Source of the DNA: an uncultured Clostridia bacterium
GTDB taxonomy: Bacteria > Bacillota > Clostridia > Oscillospirales > Acutalibacteraceae
Direction of reading: 5' to 3'
DNA: 6,171 bases
Assembly: GCA_947165615.1 (NCBI GenBank)
Contig: CAMVBD010000099.1
Span: 1 to 6,171 of the forward strand
Of the stretch, positions 1 to 5,100 are shown piece after piece. Under the pieces are notes generated by a model that saw only the letters and a list, made by a program, of their open reading frames with translations, was not told where the DNA came from and ran no database searches. A program made the position numbers and the translations under genes. The first letter of the stretch is position 1; every line of letters begins with the position of its first letter.

Positions 1-1
1 G

Positions 2-262
2 TTTGCCGAAGTATTTCGGCATAGTCGCCTTTTCAATGAGGGGCGTTACAATGTTCATCAGCAGGATGGAATAGGACACGCCCTCGGGCAGGGAGCCGTA
101 CAGCCTTATGACGCAGGTCAGCAGGCCGCAGCCGACGCCGAAGACGATCTTGCCGGTCTTGTTGATCGGGCTTGTCGTGTAGTCGGTCGCCATAAAGATC
201 GCGCCGAGGAGCAGTCCGCCGGACAGCAGCTCATAGGCGGTGTAGGTCAGGTCCGGAGACGA
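2..262 (-). pseudogene. rnfD: RnfD, C-terminal part, out of frame and cut by the window edge
   Basis: Reading the minus strand from about 262 to 2 in the frame shifted by +1 relative to the upstream part gives a continuous, stop-free RnfD C-terminus: TYTAYELLSGGLLLGAIFMA, then TDYTTSPINKTGKIVFGVGC, later EGVSYSILLMNIVTPLIEKA and finally TMPKYFGK at the window edge. These are hallmark RnfD sequences (the SGG..LGA.FMATDYTTSPI and PEGVS..ILLMN..TPLI motifs). This frame has its own stop at 263-265, so the lesion must lie between about 234 and 262. There is no start codon with a plausible ribosome binding site for independent translation; the first in-frame ATG, at 193, has none. The intact codon pattern suggests a very recent mutation or a sequence error. 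The true stop codon lies left of the window. Confidence 0.85.
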
Positions 263-974
263 TCAGCATAAAGACGGCGACGGTGCCGACGTAGCACACC
301 GGGATGCGCCACGAAATAACGCGGCGGATCAGAAGATACACGCCGCCGACAAGCAGCGCCGCGGCGCACGTTTCGCCGATGCACCCGCCGCGCATGCCGA
401 ACAGCATTTCGATAAGCGTGGGCAGCGACCGGTCCGCGGTCCAGCCCCCGATGGCGGCGGCAGCCTCCTTCGCGGGCAAAGAGCCGAGCACGCCGAGCGG
501 CGTCGCGCCGGAAACGGCGTCGGGCACGTTCGGGGCGGTCCATTTGGTCATGGCGCCGGCAAAGGAGACGAGCAGAATGATGCGCCCGGTAATGGCGGGG
601 TTCGCAAAATTTTGTCCGAGGCCGCCGAAAAACTGCTTGACGACGACAATGGCGGCAAAACTGCCGACGGCGCACATCCACAGCGGAATGCCGACGGGCA
701 GGTTATAGGCTAAAAGCAGTCCCGTGACGACGGCGGACAGGTCCCCGACCGTGACGGGCTTTTTCATCAGCATGGTCCAAACGAGTTCAAAGCCGACGCT
801 GCAAACGACGCACACGCCGATGACAAGCAGCGCGCGCAGCCCAAACCAGACGACGCCCATGATCCCGGCGGGCAGAAGCGCCAGAATGACGTCCAGCATC
901 ACGCGGGTGGTGGAAGCGCTGTTTTTCGCGTGAGGCGAGGCGCTGACGGTCAAAAGTTTCTTTTGTTCATCCAT
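231..974 (-). CDS. rnfD: RnfD, N-terminal part (frameshifted membrane subunit of the Rnf complex)
   Basis: RnfD is an integral membrane subunit of the Rnf complex, which couples electron flow between ferredoxin and NAD+ to ion pumping. This frame gives 247 residues. Several hydrophobic membrane spans are visible (roughly 26-45, 47-69, 95-114, 128-144, 202-217, 225-240). The family's covalent FMN motif is present as SGATPL at 155-160, with Thr158 the expected FMN attachment residue. FGGLGQNFANPAITGR (116-131) is also typical. The ATG at 974 overlaps the end of rnfC by 8 nt; an AAAGGAGG lies upstream at an unusually long 12-nt spacing. The frame closes at TGA 231-233 after about residue 240, where the family would continue for another 70-100 residues. 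Those residues are encoded next door in another frame, so the gene carries an indel (or a sequencing error). Identity as RnfD is secure; whether a functional protein is made is not. Confidence 0.9.
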   Translation of the reverse strand: MDEQKKLLTVSASPHAKNSASTTRVMLDVILALLPAGIMGVVWFGLRALLVIGVCVVCSVGFELVWTMLMKKPVTVGDLSAVVTGLLLAYNLPVGIPLWMCAVGSFAAIVVVKQFFGGLGQNFANPAITGRIILLVSFAGAMTKWTAPNVPDAVSGATPLGVLGSLPAKEAAAAIGGWTADRSLPTLIEMLFGMRGGCIGETCAAALLVGGVYLLIRRVISWRIPVCYVGTVAVFMLIVSGPDLHRL

Positions 975-2310
975 TCTTTTTCGCCGCCTCCTTTACAATG
1001 GATTTTGCAAGCCGCATGTACTGCACAAGGGGCTTGCCCGCGGGGCAGGAGTACGCGCAGGAGCCGCACTCCATGCACACCATGGCGCCCATGGCGGAAA
1101 GCGTTTTCGCGTCGCCGAGCAGGGCGTATTTTTCAATATTTGTCGGGACCAGTTTCATCGGGCACGCTGCGTGGCAGCGCCCGCAGCGGATGCAGGGGGT
1201 CTGCTTTTTGAGTCCCGCGTTGTCTTTTGACAGCGCCAGCACCGCGTTGTTGCTTTTCAGCAGCGGCACGTCCAGCGACGTGATCGCCGTGCCCATCATG
1301 GGACCGCCGGAGATGAGCTTTGCGGGCTCCTCGGTAAAGCCGCCGCAGAACTCGACGATGTCCCTGAGGCTCGTCCCGATCGGCACGCGCACGTTCATGG
1401 GGTTTTTGATGCAGTCGCCCGAGACCGTCACGGTGCGGCTGGTCAGCGGCTTGCCGGTCTTCAGGTACCTTGCCACAAACGCGACGCTCGCCACGTTCAT
1501 GACGATGACGCCGACGTCCGCCGGGAGTTTGCCCTCGGGCACCACGCGCCCGGTGGCGGACAGGACCATCATTTTTTCCGCGCCCTGCGGGTAGCGGGAC
1601 TTCAGGCCCATCACAAACACGTCGTCGTCGTTGTCCGCCATGTCTTTGAGCACCTTGATGGCGGCGGGCTTGTTGTCCTCAACGGCGATGATGACGGTCT
1701 TGATGTTCAGCAGTTCCTTGAGAGTCTTGAGTCCCGAGTAGATGTCCCAGGAATTCTCCATGCACTCGCGGTAGTCGACGGTGATATAGGGCTCGCATTC
1801 CGCGGCGTTGACGACAAGGGTGTCGATGGGCTTGTCGTCCTTGACCGTGATCTTGACAAACGACGGAAAGCCCGCGCCGCCGAGACCCACAAGGCCGGAC
1901 GCGCGGATGGCTTTTACAAGGTCGTCCTTGTTTTCGACCACGGGGGGCTTTATGCCCTCGTACGGGGTCATCAGCCCGTCGTTTTTGATGCGCACCGCCG
2001 GGGCCATGGTGCCGTTGGCGAGTTTTACGTCCTGCACGCTTTCGACGGTCCCGGAGACCGAGGCGTGGATGGGCACGCTTAAAAACTTGTCCGAGTCGCC
2101 GATCACCTGACCGACGGTCACGTAATCGCCTTTTTTAACAGTCGGGGTACAGGGCGCGCCGATGTGCTGAAGCATCGGCAGCGTGACGTATTCGGGCGCG
2201 GGGAAACGGACCGTTTCCATTTCCGCCGTCAGCTTGCGGTGGGGCGCCAGAATGCCGCCGCTGCCGCGTTTGACCGCTTTCAGCAGCGCGTCCGTGCGGG
2301 GATGAGACAC
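967..2310 (-). CDS. rnfC: RnfC, electron transport complex subunit C
   Basis: RnfC is the peripheral subunit of the Rnf complex that handles NADH/flavin and passes electrons through iron-sulfur clusters. At 447 residues it matches the usual clostridial length. The N-terminal part contains a biotinyl/lipoyl-like hammerhead region (about 40-110, with PIHASVSGTVESV). A central nucleotide-binding region follows, with GLVGLGGAGFPS (139-150) and NAAECEPY (168-175), the conserved flavin/NADH-site segments. A SLBB-type domain is likely around 295-345. Near the C-terminus are two ferredoxin-like [4Fe-4S] motifs, C373-C376-C379-C383P and C412-C415-C418-C422P. The ATG at 2310 has an excellent AGGAGG (2319-2324) at 8 nt spacing, which fixes the start. 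It is followed by rnfD with an 8-nt overlap, so the two are translationally linked. No defect is seen. Confidence 0.97.
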   Translation of the reverse strand: MSHPRTDALLKAVKRGSGGILAPHRKLTAEMETVRFPAPEYVTLPMLQHIGAPCTPTVKKGDYVTVGQVIGDSDKFLSVPIHASVSGTVESVQDVKLANGTMAPAVRIKNDGLMTPYEGIKPPVVENKDDLVKAIRASGLVGLGGAGFPSFVKITVKDDKPIDTLVVNAAECEPYITVDYRECMENSWDIYSGLKTLKELLNIKTVIIAVEDNKPAAIKVLKDMADNDDDVFVMGLKSRYPQGAEKMMVLSATGRVVPEGKLPADVGVIVMNVASVAFVARYLKTGKPLTSRTVTVSGDCIKNPMNVRVPIGTSLRDIVEFCGGFTEEPAKLISGGPMMGTAITSLDVPLLKSNNAVLALSKDNAGLKKQTPCIRCGRCHAACPMKLVPTNIEKYALLGDAKTLSAMGAMVCMECGSCAYSCPAGKPLVQYMRLAKSIVKEAAKKNG

Positions 2311-2400
2311 TGAGGATTCCTCCTTTGGTTTATTTGCCGCTTCATGCGGCAGACGCGGGCGCGAAAAAGCGCCGCGTGTGGAAATCAGTTAAAAAAGTGT

Positions 2401-2428
2401 GGAGTGAGGAGTGAGGGGTGAAGGATGG
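2401..2428. repeat. Short heptamer array, GGAGTGA type
   Basis: Reads GGAGTGA, GGAGTGA, GGGGTGA, AGGATGG: two perfect 7-bp units, one with a single change and one degenerate. It runs directly into the hairpin at 2425-2441. The sequence is unrelated to the other heptamer arrays in the window but has the same period. Confidence 0.7.
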
Positions 2429-2441
2429 GGTTCCACCCCAT
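2425..2441. repeat. 7-bp-stem triloop hairpin
   Basis: ATGGGGT-tcc-ACCCCAT is a perfect inverted repeat with 7-bp arms and a 3-nt loop, abutting the GGAGTGA heptamer array. Confidence 0.75.
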
Positions 2442-2457
2442 GCCCCATTTATATAAT

Positions 2458-2508
2458 GCGGCGAAGCCGCCACCGATATTTTGTATTTTGTATTTTGCAT
2501 TTTGCATT
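2458..2508 (-). repeat. Heptamer array plus triloop hairpin (AATRCAA family, minus orientation)
   Basis: Read on the minus strand this is AATGCAA, AATGCAA, AATACAA, AATACAA (2508-2481), then AATATCG, G, and after two bases the hairpin GCGGC-ttc-GCCGC (2470-2458). The same order, heptamers then AATATCGG then a TTC-loop hairpin, recurs on the plus strand at 3298-3390, so this is a second, shorter, inverted copy of one repeat module. It begins 8 nt after the Gx stop codon. Confidence 0.85.
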
Positions 2509-2516
2509 AAAAAACG

Positions 2517-3032
2517 TTATTCGTTTTTCGGCAGAACGCGGGCAAGCGCCGGCATGACGGCGTTGAGGGTCAGTCCCGTCACGGCGCCGAAGACGACGCC
2601 GGACAGCAGCAGCACCGGGGCGAGATACAGATACGCCTTGCCGCCGAGCGTCAGGCTGACGGCGATCAGCTGCCCCATGTTGTGCATGACGGCGCCGAGG
2701 GCGGACACGCCGAGGTAAGAGAGTTTGTTCCGAAACAGCCGGACTGCGAAAAACACGGTCAGGACGCTGAGCACCCCGCCGGACAGGGACAACAGCCCCG
2801 CCACGGCGCCGCCGGTCAAAAAGACGAAGCCGGCTTTCAGGACCGTAATGCCGAGGGCGTAGGGGAGTCCGAGCGACACGACCGCAAACATGACCAGCAC
2901 GTTTCCGAGCCCTAACCGCACGCCCGGGGGCAGCGGCAGCGTCGCCGTGACGGCTCTTTCGATAATGGATAAGACCAGGACGCCCGCGGTCAGAAGCGCG
3001 GTGAGCACGGTCCGTCGGGTGGAAGATTTCAT
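2517..3032 (-). CDS. Gx transporter / heptaprenyl diphosphate synthase component I family membrane protein
   Basis: A 171-residue, strongly hydrophobic protein with about five membrane spans (roughly 8-30, 43-63, 66-98, 105-128, 135-157). The family signatures are GVRLGLGN (37-44, usually GVKLGLAN) and SALGAVMHNMGQ (110-121). The family is annotated both as heptaprenyl diphosphate synthase component I and as Gx transporter. Its members often sit directly before rnfC in Clostridia, between an FMN- or NusG-II-type gene and rnfC, as here, which suggests an Rnf-related role that remains unproven. I chose the ATG at 3032 because MKSSTRRTVLTALL is the usual family N-terminus; a GTG at 3068 would add 12 arginine- and alanine-rich residues from the upstream repeat. 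Neither start has a visible Shine-Dalgarno sequence, unlike every other gene in the window, and a hairpin (3040-3052) sits 7 nt upstream of the ATG. Family confident; start fairly confident; function open. Confidence 0.88.
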   Translation of the reverse strand: MKSSTRRTVLTALLTAGVLVLSIIERAVTATLPLPPGVRLGLGNVLVMFAVVSLGLPYALGITVLKAGFVFLTGGAVAGLLSLSGGVLSVLTVFFAVRLFRNKLSYLGVSALGAVMHNMGQLIAVSLTLGGKAYLYLAPVLLLSGVVFGAVTGLTLNAVMPALARVLPKNE

Positions 3033-3039
3033 TCGGATA

Positions 3040-3297
3040 GCCGCTGCGCGGCGGGCGCGCGCGTGCACGGGGCCGAGGATTCGCCGCCGCCGGTGGAAGA
3101 CTCCCCCGCAGTGCGGGGGAGATGTCGACGAAGTCGACAGAGGGGGACGGCCCGGTTAGGGATGAAGGCGAACCGCAGGCTGGAGGAAACACGAGAAAAA
3201 CGAGCGCTCCAAGCGAAGTTTTTCGAACATGTTTCCGACTGGGCCGTAAGGCACGGGCACGCGGGAAACGTTCGGTTTGCGGCTTTGCCGCATGAGA
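3040..3297. repeat. Probable dispersed intergenic repeat element (hairpin-rich)
   Basis: From left to right: hairpin GCCGC-tgc-GCGGC (3040-3052), a GC-rich stretch, a near-perfect palindrome CTCCCCCGCA-g-TGCGGGGGAG (3101-3121), GTCGAC-gaa-GTCGAC (3124-3138), an AGAGGGGGAC tract (3139-3148), an imperfect GAAAAAC/GTTTTTC hairpin (about 3194-3223) with an inner CGCT-cca-AGCG, and TGCGGC-ttt-GCCGCA (3278-3292). This composition, non-coding and dense in palindromes, resembles the dispersed intergenic repeats common in Oscillospiraceae genomes. That is a resemblance from memory; copy number cannot be seen in one window. Confidence 0.5.
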
Positions 3298-3390
3298 AAT
3301 GCAAAATACAGAATGCAAAATACAGAATGCAAAATACAGAATGCAGAATACAGAATGCAGAATACAAAATATCGGATGGACTTCGTCCAT
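3278..3390 (+). repeat. Heptamer array flanked by triloop hairpins (AATRCAA family, plus orientation)
   Basis: Begins with hairpin TGCGGC-ttt-GCCGCA (3278-3292). From 3298 there are ten 7-bp units, alternating AATGCAA/G and AATACAG/A, which makes five 14-bp units (3298-3367). Then come AATATCGG (3368-3375) and hairpin ATGGAC-ttc-GTCCAT (3376-3390). The last 15 nt of the array and junction (3361-3375) are the exact reverse complement of 2473-2487 in the smaller inverted copy. The period is exact with only A/G substitutions between units. Confidence 0.9.
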
Positions 3391-3412
3391 ACCTCATTGA
3401 AAGATGAGAGCC

Positions 3413-3517
3413 GAGCCACGAATCACGAGCCACGAATCACGAGCCACGAATCACGGGCCACGAATCACGAGCCACGAGTCACGAGCCACGAATCACGAGC
3501 CACGAATCACGAGCCAC
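3413..3517. repeat. 15-unit heptamer tandem array, GAGCCAC/GAATCAC
   Basis: Fifteen consecutive 7-bp units (105 bp) alternate GAGCCAC and GAATCAC, giving a 14-bp super-period. The only deviations are GGGCCAC at 3455-3461 and GAGTCAC at 3476-3482. The array ends 4 bp from the stop codon of the NusG-II gene. Because 7 is not a multiple of 3, every reading frame through it yields the same 7-residue peptide repeat, which explains the long spurious open frames here. Confidence 0.95.
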
Positions 3518-3521
3518 GCCC

Positions 3522-3902
3522 TTACCCGGTCTTTGCGTCGATCCCCGAGTTGTCGGCGCCGAGGAGCACCAGCGCGGTTTTTTTCGGCAGGCACACGGCG
3601 CACTGTCCGGCTTTGGTGAGTTTTCCGGTGTGGACGCAGTCCTGTTCTTTGCAGGGGGAGGACAAAATCTCGGCGCCGTCCGGATACAGGCGCACGACCA
3701 CACCGCCCGGCAGCGTCAGGTCTTCGGGTTCTCTTACGTCGGAAAGACGGACCTCCCGGTACACGCCGCCGTCGGTCTCAATGCGGGCGACAAGCGCCGA
3801 TCTCGGGGCGCGCGTCAGGACGAGCAGCAGCATGCCAGCAGCCAGCAGAACGCCGATGAGAATCAGATCCCGTTTTTTCGGGCGGAGCATATGGTTTTTC
3901 AT
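3522..3902 (-). CDS. NusG domain II-containing small membrane-anchored protein
   Basis: A 126-residue protein. The basic N-terminus (KNHMLRPKKRD) is followed by one membrane span (about 12-30), and the rest is a NusG domain II-like extracytoplasmic domain (about 36-118). The family's cysteine signature is visible as SPCKEQDCVHTGKL (82-95) and CAVCLPKK (101-108). Cys84, Cys89 and Cys104 match the usual positions, while Cys101 is an extra cysteine where the family usually has an uncharged non-cysteine residue. It is not the transcription factor NusG: only the domain II fold is shared. The ATG at 3902 forms an ATGA overlap with the apbE stop, and GGAGG lies 7 nt upstream, so translation is coupled to apbE. 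The family commonly accompanies ApbE and Rnf genes in Clostridia; its biochemical role is unknown, and a redox or metal-related role through the cysteines is only a guess. An internal ATG at 3890 is less likely to be the start. Confidence 0.9.
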   Translation of the reverse strand: MKNHMLRPKKRDLILIGVLLAAGMLLLVLTRAPRSALVARIETDGGVYREVRLSDVREPEDLTLPGGVVVRLYPDGAEILSSPCKEQDCVHTGKLTKAGQCAVCLPKKTALVLLGADNSGIDAKTG

Positions 3903-4939
3903 GCCGCCGCCTCCGGTTGGCGCAGGCGGTACGGGGCGTCCTCTGTCAGGCTGAACGCGTCGGCAAGGCCGTCTGTGACGGAGACGGTCCCGTCTTTATA
4001 GACGAACACGGCGCCGGTCAGGTATTTTTTACACAGGGCGTCGGCTCTGTCGCCCGGGCCCAGCACAAACAGCGCGGTGGACAGGGCGTCGCTTAAAAAA
4101 CCGTCTGACGCGACCGCCGTCACGCTTACAAGGTCGTTTTCGACCGGATACCCGGTCTTGGGGTCCAGAATGTGGTGGTAGGTCTTTCCGTTTTCGGTAA
4201 ACGTTTTTTCGTAACTGCCGGAGGTGGAGACAAACACGGCTTCGTCCGCTTGCAGCGCAAAGGAGAGCGTCGCAAAATACGAGGCTTCGTCCCCCTTCGG
4301 GTCCCGCACGCCGACGGTCCACGGCCCGCCGCCGGGCTTTTGCCCGAACACCAGCACGCTTCCGCCAAAGGAAACGACGGCGGAGACCTTTTGGCTCTTG
4401 AGCGCGGCTGCCGCGGCGTCCAGCGCCGCGCCCTTGCCGACAGCCCCAAGGTCGGGCTTCGCGCCGTTTTTAAGCGTGACGGTATCGCCCGAAAAGACGA
4501 CGTTGTCAAGGCCTGCCGTCGCAAGGGCGGCTTTCAGGTCCGCTTCGGCAGGCAGGCGGGGCTCTTCGCCCGAAAAGCCCCAAAGCGCCGGCACGGCGCC
4601 AAGCGTCACGTCCAGCGCGCCGCAGGTGTCTTTTCCGAGGTCGACGCTGCGCCTTAAGAGCGCGGCGGTCTCTTTGTCCGGCGTCCCGGTCCCGTTTTCG
4701 ATCAGCCGGCTGATATCCGAGTCCGTCCTTGTGACGGAGATAAGGCTTTCCAGTCTTCCGGCGTCCGTCAGGATCTCCCGTCCGAGTCCCTCGTCCCCGC
4801 CGTAGACCTTCACGCTGAAAAAACTGCCCATGACAAAACCGTCGCTTTCAGTCGGCGCAGCGTTTTTGCGGCAGGCGGAAAGCGAAAACAGCAGGATGAG
4901 CGCCGCGCACGCGGCGGCAACGGGTCTCGGTTTTGTCAT
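3899..4939 (-). CDS. apbE: FAD:protein FMN transferase (ApbE), lipoprotein
   Basis: ApbE transfers FMN from FAD to a threonine of target proteins such as RnfD and RnfG on the outer face of the membrane, and needs Mg2+. The 346-residue protein begins with a lipoprotein signal peptide: hydrophobic core about 7-19 and lipobox LSAC with Cys23 as the lipidated residue. Family motifs follow in order: GSFFSVKVYG (38-47), DLGAVGKGAALD (163-174), VSFGGSV (189-195), STSGSYEK (238-245), HHILDPKTGYP (255-265) and SDALSTALFVLG (283-294), where Asp284 and Thr288 correspond to metal-binding residues. The ATG at 4939 has GGAG 7 nt upstream and a promoter just before that. It is first in the operon and overlaps the NusG-II gene by 4 nt. 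Being next to rnfC and rnfD, its substrate is very likely the Rnf FMN subunits. No defect is seen. Confidence 0.96.
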   Translation of the reverse strand: MTKPRPVAAACAALILLFSLSACRKNAAPTESDGFVMGSFFSVKVYGGDEGLGREILTDAGRLESLISVTRTDSDISRLIENGTGTPDKETAALLRRSVDLGKDTCGALDVTLGAVPALWGFSGEEPRLPAEADLKAALATAGLDNVVFSGDTVTLKNGAKPDLGAVGKGAALDAAAAALKSQKVSAVVSFGGSVLVFGQKPGGGPWTVGVRDPKGDEASYFATLSFALQADEAVFVSTSGSYEKTFTENGKTYHHILDPKTGYPVENDLVSVTAVASDGFLSDALSTALFVLGPGDRADALCKKYLTGAVFVYKDGTVSVTDGLADAFSLTEDAPYRLRQPEAAA

Positions 4940-4974
4940 AAGCGGTCTCCGGCGATCAAAACAGTTTCGCTGAA

Positions 4975-5003
4975 ATTATAGCACCTCCCGCGCAGGAAGT
5001 AAA
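4975..5003 (-). promoter_or_regulatory. Predicted sigma-A promoter of the apbE-rnf operon
   Basis: On the minus strand, -35 TTTACT (5003-4998), a 17-nt spacer and -10 TATAAT (4980-4975). The -10 is preceded by TGC, an extended -10 element (TGnTATAAT). Transcription would start near 4968, leaving a leader of about 30 nt before apbE. A perfect -10 with optimal spacing makes this a convincing prediction. Confidence 0.75.
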
Positions 5004-5026
5004 GCGATTTCAGTAAAAATTAACTC

Positions 5027-5060
5027 TTGTATTATAAGATGAAATATGTTATTATATAAT
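5027..5060 (+). promoter_or_regulatory. Predicted sigma-A promoter of the sortase gene
   Basis: TTGTAT (5027-5032), a 17-nt spacer and TATTAT (5050-5055); an overlapping perfect TATAAT lies at 5055-5060 but would need a 22-nt spacer from the same -35. The start site would be near 5062-5067. The promoter is divergent to, and within 25 bp of, that of the apbE operon. Confidence 0.6.
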
Positions 5061-5092
5061 GGACTACATATAGGATGGAAGAACTTGCTTAC

Positions 5093-5100
5093 AAGGTGAT
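5093..5100 (+). promoter_or_regulatory. Ribosome binding site that selects the sortase start
   Basis: AAGGTGAT matches the GGTGAT end of the ideal anti-Shine-Dalgarno complement and precedes ATG 5105 by 4 nt after the motif, which is suitable for this extended register. The earlier ATG at 5075 has no usable site and would leave a leader of only about 8-13 nt, so 5105 is preferred. Confidence 0.6.

Larger units (their letters stand above)
2311..2516. other. Repeat-bearing spacer between the Gx gene and rnfC
   Basis: This 206-nt spacer has no credible gene. From left to right it holds the rnfC ribosome binding site, hairpin GCCGC-ttcat-GCGGC (2336-2350), an imperfect GC-rich hairpin around 2353-2377 with a GAAAAA loop and one bulged base, a short GGAGTGA heptamer array (2401-2428), hairpin ATGGGGT-tcc-ACCCCAT (2425-2441), hairpin GCGGC-gaa-GCCGC (2458-2470) and an AT-rich heptamer array (2481-2508). 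None of the hairpins is followed by a T-run on the minus strand, so I see no intrinsic terminator, and read-through from the Gx gene into rnfC is possible. Confidence 0.8.
3033..3521. other. 489-nt repeat-rich spacer between the NusG-II and Gx genes
   Basis: No credible gene lies here on either strand. The right part (3278-3517) is tandem repeats and hairpins. The left part (3040-3277) looks like a complex intergenic repeat with a 10-bp-arm palindrome, a GTCGAC double palindrome and other hairpins. Open frames that cross this stretch are low-complexity products of the 7-bp repeats (for example runs of SHESRATNHEPR- or FCILYFAFCIL-type peptide) and have no ribosome binding sites. I see no clear intrinsic terminator, although a 4-bp stem with short T-runs on both sides occurs near 3199-3223. 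Confidence 0.8.

Noticed and set aside
2353..2377. GC-rich hairpin before rnfC as an intrinsic terminator
   Set aside because: The stem has a bulge and is not followed by a T-run on either strand.
3194..3223. GAAAAAC/GTTTTTC hairpin as a bidirectional terminator
   Set aside because: The GC stem is only about 4 bp and separated from the T-run by several bases, too weak to call without transcript data.
3246..3252. GCC-gtaa-GGC as another member of the hairpin family
   Set aside because: The stem is only 3 bp, expected by chance in GC-rich sequence.
2449..3390. Minus-strand open frame of over 300 codons covering the Gx gene in another frame
   Set aside because: It starts in the heptamer array, has arginine/proline-rich shadow composition over the Gx gene, which has clear family motifs in its own frame, and matches no family I recognise.
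3298..3517. CRISPR array
   Set aside because: The repeats are contiguous 7-bp units with no unique spacers and no cas genes nearby.
3277..3954. Long open frame on the plus strand with RMQNTE and SHESRATNHEPR repeats, continuing opposite the NusG-II gene
   Set aside because: The peptide is only the translation of the heptamer arrays, in which all frames stay open, plus the antisense of a well-supported gene; it has no ribosome binding site.
5006..5036. Redox-sensor Rex operator in the divergent promoter region
   Set aside because: TTAA-containing sequence is present, but no TTGTGA-N6-TCACAA-like palindrome can be aligned.
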